Virus record (IMG/VR): IMGVR_UViG_3300009537_000071 | Span: 1 to 37,110 of that record | Reading direction: 5' to 3' (one strand) | From: a virus | DNA: 37,110 nt | Part shown: in pieces, positions 1 through 5,155 of the stretch | Layout: the number at the start of each line of letters is the position of its first letter | Numbering within the stretch: position 1 is the stretch's first letter | Made by a program: the position numbers and the translations under genes | The notes under the pieces: model-generated | Database searches by the model: none | What the model saw: the letters and a program-made list of their open reading frames with translations, nothing else | Told to the model about the DNA's origin: nothing

Positions 1-191
1 CCCTTTTGACCCGCACGGCCCGAACGTGGGGAGGACCCGCGACACTGGTGGATGATTCTTGTTTGTTGTCGTCACGTGTTTGCATAGTGAAATGAATTTC
101 GGGCCTTAACTATTCACAACAGGGGCGCGGGGAATCATGGGCACGAAAAAAAGATAGAACACGGGCGCGCGCATCAGTGGTTGCCTTGCTT
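1..191. other. Non-coding left edge
   Basis: I see no convincing gene here. The stretch lies downstream of the leftward HTH-like gene that ends at 192. It carries no hairpin with a T-run that I would call a terminator, so leftward early transcription may continue past the window edge. Confidence 0.4.
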
Positions 192-620
192 CTATTCTGG
201 TTTTCGGATCACGCCATACTTGACCAGCGTTTCCAGTTCCTTGTCCTGCGCTATCACGCGCTGCTCCAGATCACGGATGCGCTTGTCCTTGGCGTCCTCG
301 ATCGGCACGGCACGGTAGCCACGCCGCAGGTTCTGCCAGCGCAGCACGATCTCGTTGCCACATAGGGTCTGCAGTTCGTCGAGCTTATCGATCGGGAAAT
401 GTGCGTTGCCCTGCCTAATCCGCGTCCAGTGTCCGGGGTCGATCTTGAGCGTCAGATAGATTTCCTTGTCCTCCAGCCCGGATGCGGTGATGCACAGGTT
501 CACGGCTGCGGTCATGCACGGCTGTCGCGCCACCAGGTCGTCCGGTATATCGGCGAACACAGCGTGCTCACCCATGGGGAAACTGAGCTGACCCGCGGTG
601 CTCAATTCTTTTGATTTCAT
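192..620 (-). CDS. Phage regulator-like protein with predicted HTH region
   Basis: A 142-residue protein. The start at 620 (MKSKELS) is preferred over 686 because the longer version reads through an inverted repeat at 638-654 and adds a low-complexity leader. The middle part (roughly residues 40-90, with IDPGHWTRIRQGNAHFP) resembles the helical DNA-binding segment seen in small phage regulators encoded near cI/cro. The C-terminal 40 residues are charged and coiled-coil-like (DKRIRDLEQRVIAQDKELE). It is read in the same direction as the cro-like gene and is probably co-transcribed with it in the leftward early operon. The function is inferred from context; no catalytic motif is visible. Confidence 0.6.
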   Translation of the reverse strand: MKSKELSTAGQLSFPMGEHAVFADIPDDLVARQPCMTAAVNLCITASGLEDKEIYLTLKIDPGHWTRIRQGNAHFPIDKLDELQTLCGNEIVLRWQNLRRGYRAVPIEDAKDKRIRDLEQRVIAQDKELETLVKYGVIRKPE

Positions 621-637
621 TTGACGGTCCCGCCTAT

Positions 638-654
638 GGCCAAAAAAATTGGCC
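638..654. repeat. Perfect 6-bp inverted repeat around A5
   Basis: GGCCAA at 638-643 and TTGGCC at 649-654 flank five adenines. It lies 18 bases upstream of the ATG at 620. It could be a protein-binding dyad or an RNA hairpin in the leader of the gene. It does not match the AAG-N5-CTT operators of the switch region. Confidence 0.4.
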
Positions 655-723
655 GCACCTATCGTTTCGGATAAGCGCGGCCACAACCCACACCAGGAGT
701 AATGCTTGACGACAACAACAAAA

Positions 724-798
724 TGGAAGCGGGGGCCGGACTCGAACCGACGACCTGCGGATTATGAGTCCGCCGTTCTGCCGCTGAACTACCCCGCA
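724..798 (-). tRNA. tRNA with CAU anticodon (Met or lysidine-Ile2 type)
   Basis: Read on the minus strand this folds as a tRNA: D-arm GTTC/GAAC, anticodon stem GCGGA/TCCGC around the loop CTCATAA (anticodon CAU), T-arm GTCGG-TTCGAGT-CCGGC, and an encoded CCA. Six acceptor pairs form (GCGGGG/CCCCGC). The first position would be T1 opposite T72, which does not pair. The anticodon stem lacks the three G-C pairs typical of initiator tRNA, so elongator Met or Ile2 (CAU read as AUA after lysidine modification) is more likely. It sits in the switch region between the HTH-like gene and the cro-like gene and looks phage-carried. Confidence 0.85.
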
Positions 799-819
799 AC
801 AACGAATAAAAAGCGCGAC

Positions 820-1029
820 TCATGCGGCAACCCCGTCGCTCCTCTGGCCGTAAATATCAGGACGCAGATCATGACGGGAGATACCGGTTATGCGCTCAAC
901 ATCCAAAACACGATTAACCGGCACCTGTTGCCACTGCGCTATTGCCGATCGACTGATGTTGAGATGGCGCGCCAATTCAGCGGCGCCGCCTGAAGCAGTG
1001 ATCACTTTTTCTAAAACAGAGTTATCCAT
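820..1029 (-). CDS. Cro-like HTH repressor
   Basis: A 69-residue protein made almost entirely of one helix-turn-helix domain: AAELARHLNISRSAIAQW is the HTH core, followed by the typical VNRVLDVERITGISRHDLRP helix and turn of Cro/YdaS-type phage proteins. It diverges from the repressor gene at 1111, and the 81 bases between them carry three copies of a dyad operator. No Shine-Dalgarno is visible. The candidate -10 (1036-1041) ends 6 bases before the ATG, so the mRNA may be leaderless. The expected role is lytic-side repression of the lysogenic promoter, by analogy with lambdoid switches. Confidence 0.85.
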   Translation of the reverse strand: MDNSVLEKVITASGGAAELARHLNISRSAIAQWQQVPVNRVLDVERITGISRHDLRPDIYGQRSDGVAA

Positions 1030-1035
1030 GGGCGA

Positions 1036-1065
1036 AGGTTAAGCCTGACTTAATCTTATTGTCAA
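1036..1065 (-). promoter_or_regulatory. Leftward early promoter (cro side)
   Basis: On the minus strand, TTGACA occupies 1065-1060. It is followed after 18 bases by TAACCT (1041-1036) and then, 6 bases later, by the ATG of the cro-like gene. The -35 overlaps operator 2 and the spacer/-10 overlaps operator 1. The same geometry is found at the rightward promoter at 1790-1819, which supports both calls. The -10 is a weak match on its own. Confidence 0.6.
1039..1053. promoter_or_regulatory. Operator 1 of the switch (TTAAG-N5-CTTAA)
   Basis: TTAAGCCTGACTTAA is a perfect 5-bp dyad around a 5-base centre. It is the best of five related sites and overlaps the -10 region of the leftward promoter. The presumed ligands are the repressor (1111-1506) and the Cro-like protein. 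Confidence 0.75.
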
Positions 1066-1076
1066 GCTGTACTTAT
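1062..1076. promoter_or_regulatory. Operator 2 of the switch
   Basis: TCAAGCTGTACTTAT keeps the AAG-N5-CTT core. Its centre is 23 bases from operator 1 and 4 bases upstream of the leftward -35. Confidence 0.7.
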
Positions 1077-1079
1077 CGC

Positions 1080-1085
1080 TACAAT
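1080..1085 (+). promoter_or_regulatory. Candidate -10 of the repressor promoter
   Basis: TACAAT at 1080-1085 with a possible weak -35 TTATTG at 1056-1061 (18-base spacing) would drive the repressor gene from within the operator array. A start near 1092 would leave a leader of about 20 bases with no Shine-Dalgarno. The call rests on position and a partial consensus only. Confidence 0.4.
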
Positions 1086-1086
1086 G

Positions 1087-1101
1087 TAAAGCACGCCTTA
1101 C
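1087..1101. promoter_or_regulatory. Operator 3 of the switch
   Basis: TAAAGCACGCCTTAC keeps the AAG-N5-CTT core. It is centred 25 bases from operator 2 and lies just downstream of the candidate repressor -10, a position suited to autoregulation. Confidence 0.65.
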
Positions 1102-1110
1102 AGTAACGTC

Positions 1111-1506
1111 ATGAAAGACATTTTTGCCGAGCGTTTCAAAGCAGAGCGGGTGCGTTTTGGGCTTACCCAGGACGACATTGCAGAGGTGTGCAAAAATCGC
1201 GATGGCGATCCTCCAAGCCGGGCAGCCATTGCGCAATGGGAAAAGGCCGGCGGCACAAAACCGAGCTTCGAGAATCTCGTGGCGGCCACACGACGCATGG
1301 GCACGTCGATTGATTATCTCGTTGGCTTAACCGACAAGCTCACACCAGAGCAAAAAAACCGGGTCTACATCGCAGCAGATGAAACAGGGGCATATAATCC
1401 CCTTTCCGACGAAGCCATACGCTTCGCCCAGCGCTGGCAGCGTTTGCCACCACCCATGAAAAAGGCCATTAAAGATTTGCTCGGAACGCTTCAATTGAAA
1501 AACTAA
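1111..1506 (+). CDS. CI-like lysogeny repressor (XRE HTH)
   Basis: A 131-residue protein with an XRE-type HTH domain in residues 1-75 (FGLTQDDIAEVCKNR, SRAAIAQWEKAGGTKPSFENL, then the SIDYLVGLTD end typical of these domains) and a short helical C-terminal region. There is no LexA-type peptidase domain, so RecA-stimulated self-cleavage is not expected, and induction must use another route. It diverges from the cro-like gene across three operators. The same operator type reappears over the promoter of the DGR operon. ATG 1111 has no clear Shine-Dalgarno. Confidence 0.85.
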   Translation: MKDIFAERFKAERVRFGLTQDDIAEVCKNRDGDPPSRAAIAQWEKAGGTKPSFENLVAATRRMGTSIDYLVGLTDKLTPEQKNRVYIAADETGAYNPLSDEAIRFAQRWQRLPPPMKKAIKDLLGTLQLKN

Positions 1507-1518
1507 CCGGAGGAATTC

Positions 1519-1725
1519 ATGGCTTCCAAGCAGCTCATGCAGTTCTGCAAAAGATGCGATAAATCGACAAGCCATATAGGCCCGGGAACATCTCACTTAC
1601 TGCATCTCGTTTTGTCGATCATCACATTCGGGATCTGGCTTCCAGTCTGGCTGCTGACTGATATATTCAACAGCAGCGAGCTCGCCTGTAGTCAATGCGG
1701 GAAAAAACGCGGTTTCTTCGGGTAA
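1519..1725 (+). CDS. Small zinc-ribbon membrane protein
   Basis: A 68-residue protein with a strong GGAGG 12 bases after the repressor stop, so it is co-transcribed with the repressor. A CKRC pair near the N-terminus and a CSQC pair near the C-terminus could bind one zinc ion. Between them lies a hydrophobic stretch (LLHLVLSIITFGIWLPVWLL) long enough for a membrane pass or hairpin. Because it would be expressed from the prophage together with the repressor, a lysogen-specific role such as exclusion or conversion is possible. That role is inferred from position alone. I do not recognise a named family. Confidence 0.7.
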   Translation: MASKQLMQFCKRCDKSTSHIGPGTSHLLHLVLSIITFGIWLPVWLLTDIFNSSELACSQCGKKRGFFG

Positions 1726-1741
1726 TTCAGCCTAATCCATA

Positions 1742-1766
1742 GGCCCCGCCAGTCGGGGCCTTTTTT
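1742..1766 (+). terminator. Intrinsic terminator after the repressor operon
   Basis: Stem GGCCCCG (1742-1748) and CGGGGCC (1754-1760) with loop CCAGT, followed by six T. It closes the repressor and zinc/membrane protein transcript and separates it from the DGR operon promoter 24 bases further on. Confidence 0.9.
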
Positions 1767-1778
1767 ACGTCATACCTG

Positions 1779-1793
1779 TTAAGTCTGGCTTGA
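1779..1793. promoter_or_regulatory. Operator 4, over the DGR operon -35
   Basis: TTAAGTCTGGCTTGA matches the NNAAG-N5-CTTNN consensus of the three sites in the repressor/cro intergenic region. Its centre is 4 bases upstream of TTGACA and it shares bases with that hexamer, as operator 2 does at the leftward promoter. Confidence 0.7.
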
Positions 1794-1819
1794 CAGAGTG
1801 GTTAAGCTCTGCTTATCAT
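1790..1819 (+). promoter_or_regulatory. Rightward early promoter driving the DGR operon
   Basis: TTGACA at 1790-1795 is a perfect -35. TATCAT at 1814-1819 (18-base spacing; TTATCA at 17) is the -10. An ATG at 1826 follows 6 bases later, as at the cro-like promoter. Two operators cover the promoter. It lies downstream of the repressor terminator and upstream of about 8 kb of co-directional genes ending with the integrase. Confidence 0.75.
1802..1816. promoter_or_regulatory. Operator 5, over the DGR operon -10
   Basis: TTAAGCTCTGCTTAT, with a complete AAG-N5-CTT core, is centred 23 bases from operator 4, the same spacing as operators 1 and 2. It covers the spacer and the start of the -10. Confidence 0.7.
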
Positions 1820-1861
1820 GTAGTCATGTGCTCAACCAACAAACCCACAACCGGAGGCATC

Positions 1862-2335
1862 ATGCGAACAAACACCGAATCATCTGCACAAACAGCACAT
1901 GCCCAAGCCATGCCAGCAAAGCCGCCGATCATGGAATGGCCGCTCGGCGAACTGCCGCGCATCGGTGCCGAATGGCCAGGCCAGGGCGGACGATTCGCCG
2001 GGATCGTGCGCGGGCAAGATGGCGCGCCGGATTACCTGCTGATTCTCGGCCCAGAGTACGACGGTGAGTTGCCATGGCAGCAGGCGATGGACTGGGCCGT
2101 TGCTCTTGAGATCGACGGCCACAAGGACTTCTCGCTGCCAACACGTGCCGAGCAGGCTGTGTTGTTCGGCAACATGCGCAACCAGTTCCAGCGAGACGGG
2201 TACTGGTCCTGTGAGCAGCACGCCGAGAGCGCCGGCTATGCCTGGATGCAGGGCTTCAACTACGGCAGCCAGATCAACCACCTCAAGGGCAATGAGTGGC
2301 GCGCACGTGCTGTCCGCAGATTAATTATTCAGTAA
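1862..2335 (+). CDS. DGR target protein 1 (CLec/DUF1566-like variable protein)
   Basis: A 157-residue protein from ATG 1862, which has GGAGG at 1853-1857. An in-frame ATG at 1826 sits at the expected transcription start and could make a leaderless longer form. The core (PRIGAEWPGQGGRFAGIVRG, GHKDFSLPTRAEQAVLFG, GYWSCEQHAES) follows the C-type-lectin-fold DUF1566 pattern of many DGR variable proteins. The last 35 residues are encoded by VR1 (2215-2321), and the surface-type variable positions coincide with template AAC or GAC codons. There is no signal peptide. It is a paralogue of target 3 (5156-5653). The ligand and location in the cell or virion are unknown. It is the first gene after the operator-covered promoter. 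Confidence 0.88.
   Translation: MRTNTESSAQTAHAQAMPAKPPIMEWPLGELPRIGAEWPGQGGRFAGIVRGQDGAPDYLLILGPEYDGELPWQQAMDWAVALEIDGHKDFSLPTRAEQAVLFGNMRNQFQRDGYWSCEQHAESAGYAWMQGFNYGSQINHLKGNEWRARAVRRLIIQ
2215..2321 (+). repeat. Variable repeat VR1
   Basis: Aligns without gaps to TR 6217-6323 (107 bases). It differs at 10 positions by hand count, every one an A in the TR (to G, T or C). Examples are AAC to AGC, AAC to GGC, AAC to TAC, AAC to ATC, CAC to CTC and GAC to GGC. The 5' end and the 3' segment from AATGAGTGG to GCAGAT are identical to the TR. It encodes the C-terminus of target 1. Confidence 0.95.
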
Positions 2336-2348
2336 TTTAATAATTTAA
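2335..2348 (+). repeat. 14-bp direct repeat after VR1 (copy 1)
   Basis: ATTTAATAATTTAA follows VR1 and occurs again at 5648-5661 after VR3. It suggests that targets 1 and 3 duplicated with their downstream flank. It may also be the AT-rich sequence that follows DGR target sites. Confidence 0.6.
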
Positions 2349-2357
2349 GGAGGGAAA

Positions 2358-2780
2358 ATGACCGCCACCGTCGTCGATCTCAACACGCACCGCCGCTACA
2401 AACGCGACTTGGACGGCGTCAAGGATTCTGTCGGCCAGGTCATCATGGATAACTACCGGCACCACCAGCTGGCCGATATCGCCTCCGGCATTCATGCCGC
2501 CTGCCGCGTCATCGACGCCGGCGGATCGTTCATGGATGCCATGGATGCCGCGGATAAAACCATCCAGATCGCCGCGCTCGGGGTAATGCCTGCGCAACGC
2601 ACCGCCCGCCTCTTGCGGCTGGCCGAAGGCGAACTGCGCACCCGCCTGGCCGGGCAACCGGAACACGACATTGTGTCGGCAGTGGCGCGTGCGCGCCGTG
2701 TGCTGGAAGGCGGCGGCACCTGGTGCGCCGCAGTCTATCTTGCGCTCGGCGGTGAACTCGAAGGACCGGGGGCGGCATGA
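2358..2780 (+). CDS. Hypothetical protein, alanine-rich helical
   Basis: A 140-residue protein with a strong AGGAGG upstream of ATG 2358. It is rich in alanine and helical. The second half has an evenly spaced pattern (LLRLAEGELRTRLAG, IVSAVARARRVLEGGGTW). No recognised domain, signal peptide or membrane segment. Its stop overlaps the next ATG (ATGA), so it is translationally coupled to the CsrA-like gene. Function unknown. Confidence 0.7.
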   Translation: MTATVVDLNTHRRYKRDLDGVKDSVGQVIMDNYRHHQLADIASGIHAACRVIDAGGSFMDAMDAADKTIQIAALGVMPAQRTARLLRLAEGELRTRLAGQPEHDIVSAVARARRVLEGGGTWCAAVYLALGGELEGPGAA

Positions 2781-2956
2781 GGCTGCTGCTCATCGGCACC
2801 ATTGGCGACAGCAAGTTCGTCTCGAATCTCGGTGCCGAGATCGAGATCAAAGTGGTGAACATCAAAAACAACCGCGTGCTGTTCGAGGTGGTCACCAGAA
2901 AACCGGCAGCGCACGCGGCGGATGATCCGATGTTCCTGAAGAGGCAGGCGGATTGA
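2777..2956 (+). CDS. Small CsrA-like protein (candidate RNA-binding regulator)
   Basis: A 59-residue protein starting in an ATGA overlap with the upstream gene. The pattern MRLLLIGTIGDSKFVSNLG then EIEIKVVNIKNNRVLFEV then KPAAHA follows the strand order of CsrA (G-E-x-hydrophobic, I-x-I-x-V, N-x-V-x-F/I-G-V, P-x-x-x-x-V-H-R). The Arg44-type residue of CsrA is not clearly present. If the fold is right, it would bind GGA motifs in mRNA leaders and adjust host or phage translation. This is a resemblance read by eye, and a generic small beta protein is the alternative. It is in frame with tight neighbours on both sides, which supports it being a real gene. Confidence 0.55.
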   Translation: MRLLLIGTIGDSKFVSNLGAEIEIKVVNIKNNRVLFEVVTRKPAAHAADDPMFLKRQAD

Positions 2957-3150
2957 TGATGCGAAATATAAAAACACTGTGGACGCGCTTTCGCGTGTGG
3001 CGCCTGAACCGCTGGGCCGACGAAATGCTGCGCGACTCTGAATTTCACAAACGTGCGGCATCGGAACACCGCATTGCGGCATCGCTGTATTGGAGCAAGG
3101 CCAGCGACGCGCGCTCGCTGGCAAGCCGTCTGCAGGCGGCGGGACTGTAG
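2956..3150 (+). CDS. Small basic hypothetical protein
   Basis: A 64-residue protein starting in a TGATG overlap with the previous stop (an ATG also at 2959). It is strongly basic and helical (RFRVWRLNRWADEMLRDSEF, then AASEHRIAASLYWSKASDAR). No signal peptide. Many early-region phage proteins look like this and bind nucleic acid or host enzymes, but nothing here allows a specific assignment. Confidence 0.6.
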   Translation: MMRNIKTLWTRFRVWRLNRWADEMLRDSEFHKRAASEHRIAASLYWSKASDARSLASRLQAAGL

Positions 3151-3159
3151 GCGCACACC

Positions 3160-3381
3160 GTGACCGAGCGCGCGGCCGTGATGATCGGCAACCACCCGGT
3201 AACCTTCACGCCGCATTACCTGCCAGGCGTCGGCGCGCGTGTGCTGGTACACGACAGCTGCCCGGGGCCGCGCAACCTGTCGCCGGACGATGCGCGTCTG
3301 TTTGCGGCGCATTACAAGATTGCCGCCGACGAGTCCGAATCAATCCAGCGTCGTAATCTGCAACGCCGTCCAGCGGCGTAA
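3160..3381 (+). CDS. Hypothetical protein
   Basis: A 73-residue reading frame starting at GTG 3160; an ATG at 3181 is an alternative start giving MIGNHPVTFTPHYLPG. It follows the previous gene by 9 bases and has no strong ribosome site. It has a short beta-rich N-terminal half and an acidic then basic end. No family is recognised. Its place in a tightly packed co-directional series is the main support. Confidence 0.5.
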   Translation: MTERAAVMIGNHPVTFTPHYLPGVGARVLVHDSCPGPRNLSPDDARLFAAHYKIAADESESIQRRNLQRRPAA

Positions 3382-3412
3382 ATTTAACAAGTAACACAAA
3401 GGAGCATCGCAA

Positions 3413-3811
3413 ATGAAACATCTAACGCAGTTATTGTTCGTCGTGTTGTCCGTTGCTGTTGCCATTCCCGCGTTCGCCTTCGATGTGCGCATCGCCGCCG
3501 GCGGCCTGGCGCGCGACGAGGACCGGCAAGTGGTGCAGCTGGGTGTGGACATGGCCGGGTTTCAGCCCACCTACACCGCCTGGCACGAACAGCGCGCCGC
3601 ATCGCTGCTATACGCCAAGCGCTGGCAGTATTTCGAGCTGGCCGGCGGCCCCGCCTACGTGTCGCCGGAACAGGGTGATGCTGGCATCGCCGCGCACGTG
3701 CGCCTCGGGCCGCGTATTGGACCGTTCTTCGTGGTGTATGAAACGCTGATCCATGATGGCAGGGCCACGAACATCATCATGGGCGGCGTGCAGTTTCACC
3801 TCGGGCGCTGA
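3413..3811 (+). CDS. Secreted/periplasmic protein with signal peptide
   Basis: A 132-residue protein with a clear ribosome site (AAAGGAG) and a Sec signal peptide: MKHLTQLLFVVLSVAVAIPA followed by FAFD, cleavage likely after AFA near residue 22. The mature part alternates aromatic and small residues and ends GGVQFHLGR, a pattern like outer-membrane or periplasmic beta structures. The cell-surface lysis-side protein at 9882-10421 has a similar late pattern (VRIxxG, RWQYFELAGGPAYV). It is an exported protein in an early operon, so a superinfection or envelope-modifying role is possible. Confidence 0.65.
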   Translation: MKHLTQLLFVVLSVAVAIPAFAFDVRIAAGGLARDEDRQVVQLGVDMAGFQPTYTAWHEQRAASLLYAKRWQYFELAGGPAYVSPEQGDAGIAAHVRLGPRIGPFFVVYETLIHDGRATNIIMGGVQFHLGR

Positions 3812-3827
3812 CTTGAGGGATTTAACC

Positions 3828-4037
3828 ATGAGGATCTCGTTCACGATCACCGCGAAAGAAAGCGAAACCGCAAGCGACTGGATAAAAAATCATAAATGCG
3901 CGCAGCGTGGTCATTACCCCGGCCCGATCGGCGGGACAATTTCTTTTTGCTTCACCGAAACAACCATCGGAACAATCGTGGTTGTTAAATGCGGGTGTGG
4001 TCAAGAATTGAATTTAACCGATTTCAGCAACTGGTAA
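3828..4037 (+). CDS. Small Cys-containing hypothetical protein
   Basis: A 69-residue protein from ATG 3828 with GAGGG upstream; a longer frame from 3753 only overlaps the previous gene. It has a beta-rich core (ISFCFTETTIGTIVVVKCGC) with a C-x-C pair and two other cysteines plus histidines (HKCAQRGHY), which could bind zinc. Function unknown. Confidence 0.65.
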   Translation: MRISFTITAKESETASDWIKNHKCAQRGHYPGPIGGTISFCFTETTIGTIVVVKCGCGQELNLTDFSNW

Positions 4038-4047
4038 TTACAGAGCC

Positions 4048-4374
4048 ATGGCCAAACGCGCACCCAAAACACCCACCATCACAATCCTCGACCGCGCCCT
4101 CGCCAAGGCGCAGGAATCCGAGGCACCGTTTTATGAGTCGATGAAACTCATGAAGCAAGCCGCCGACGAACTGCGGCCGGTGCTCGCCGAAGGCAGCCTG
4201 TATTTCAGCGCCATGCGGGCGCTGTACACCATCGCCACGGTGCCGTGCGAATCCGGCGAAGTTCAACCGCGGCATAAGGATTGCCCGGGCGCACTGGCCG
4301 CCAAGGCAATGGAAGAATCGGAGCGCTGCTGGCCGTGCTATGCGCGGCATGTGTTGAAGGGTGGCGCGCCGTGA
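4048..4374 (+). CDS. Hypothetical protein with C-terminal CxxC
   Basis: A 108-residue protein. The N-terminal half is helical (LDRALAKAQESEAPFYESMK). The C-terminal half has four cysteines, VPCESG, HKDCPG and RCWPCYARH, that could form a small zinc site. Its stop overlaps the next start (GTGA). No family is recognised. Confidence 0.65.
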   Translation: MAKRAPKTPTITILDRALAKAQESEAPFYESMKLMKQAADELRPVLAEGSLYFSAMRALYTIATVPCESGEVQPRHKDCPGALAAKAMEESERCWPCYARHVLKGGAP

Positions 4375-4577
4375 GCCGCCAACTCGAAACCAAGGGTTAC
4401 TGCTACATCGCCTGCGAGATACGCCGCACCACCGACAAGGCCGTGCTAATCCATGACGGCGCGATCGAGGCGTGGATCCCGCGCAGCCAGATCGAGGACC
4501 CGGAAGAATTTGAAACCGGCGCACACGTTGAAATGTTGATGCCGGAATGGTTGGCGAAGGATAAGGGTCTCATCTGA
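4371..4577 (+). CDS. Small hypothetical protein
   Basis: A 68-residue protein from GTG 4371, overlapping the preceding stop as GTGA. The sequence IRRTTDKAVLIHDGAIEAWI followed by PRSQI is a beta-rich motif common in small phage and plasmid proteins. It sits immediately upstream of target 2. Function unknown. Confidence 0.65.
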   Translation: MSRQLETKGYCYIACEIRRTTDKAVLIHDGAIEAWIPRSQIEDPEEFETGAHVEMLMPEWLAKDKGLI

Positions 4578-4610
4578 GCACGCATTATCCATATCAAAAT
4601 AGGAGCGAAT

Positions 4611-5120
4611 ATGAAAAAACTGCAAATTGTTTCCGCCACACCAGGTGCCGCCTTTGGTGGCGGCTTCTACGCCGGCCGCTTCTTCATCGGCGACCAGCCC
4701 CATGCGCTGATCGTTGCGCCGAAGGCTAAGGGGCAGATCGACGCGATAGCGTGGAACAAATCGTTGAAGATCGTCGCCGGTGCCACGAGCTATTGCGACG
4801 GCCTTGCCAATACAAAAGCGATGGCAAAGGCCGGCAGCACGCTGGCCAAGAAAATAATGAAGCTGCGGATCGGCGGCTTCGATGATTGGCACCTGCCGAG
4901 CCGCCTGCAGCTGTTGATGGCCTACCACGAGCTCGCGGCAGCAAAGAATTTTGCGCGCGGCGCAGAAGAGGCGTTCGATTTTGCATGGTACTGGTCGAGT
5001 ACGCAGCACGCCGAGGGCGCCGACTATGCCTGGATGCAGCTCTTCAGCTACGGCTACCAGGGCGGCGGCCACAAGGCCAATGAGTGGCGCGCACGTGCTG
5101 TCCGCACGATCAAACTTTAA
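4611..5120 (+). CDS. DGR target protein 2 (DUF1566-like variable protein)
   Basis: A 169-residue protein with AGGAG upstream of ATG 4611. The core FDDWHLPSRLQLLMAYHEL followed by FAWYWSSTQHAE is the canonical DUF1566 pattern (WRLP...L, YWSST), a C-type-lectin-type fold used by DGR proteins. The last 35 residues are encoded by VR2 (5001-5106), after which a private tail (TIKL) replaces the RL tail of targets 1 and 3. The N-terminal half differs from targets 1 and 3, so this is a separate scaffold carrying the same variable end. It has no signal peptide. The ligand is unknown. Confidence 0.88.
   Translation: MKKLQIVSATPGAAFGGGFYAGRFFIGDQPHALIVAPKAKGQIDAIAWNKSLKIVAGATSYCDGLANTKAMAKAGSTLAKKIMKLRIGGFDDWHLPSRLQLLMAYHELAAAKNFARGAEEAFDFAWYWSSTQHAEGADYAWMQLFSYGYQGGGHKANEWRARAVRTIKL
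5001..5106 (+). repeat. Variable repeat VR2
   Basis: Aligns without gaps to TR 6215-6320 (106 bases) and differs at 14 positions, all A in the TR. It is the most diverged repeat: three consecutive AAC codons have become GGC, and AAC has also become CTC, TAC and AGC. Identity with the TR stops at GCA, two to three bases earlier than in VR1 and VR3. Confidence 0.95.
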
Positions 5121-5155
5121 CCATTTATCCATTCATCAATTTAGGAGCCAATACG

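Noticed and set aside
706-993. Open frame with a GPDSNRRPADYES-type peptide
   Set aside because: This peptide is the translation of a tRNA gene read on the opposite strand, not a protein.
1790-1861. Start of target 1 at 1790
   Set aside because: The TTG at 1790 is part of the -35 hexamer of the promoter. Starts at 1862 (GGAGG) or 1826 (leaderless) are the realistic ones.
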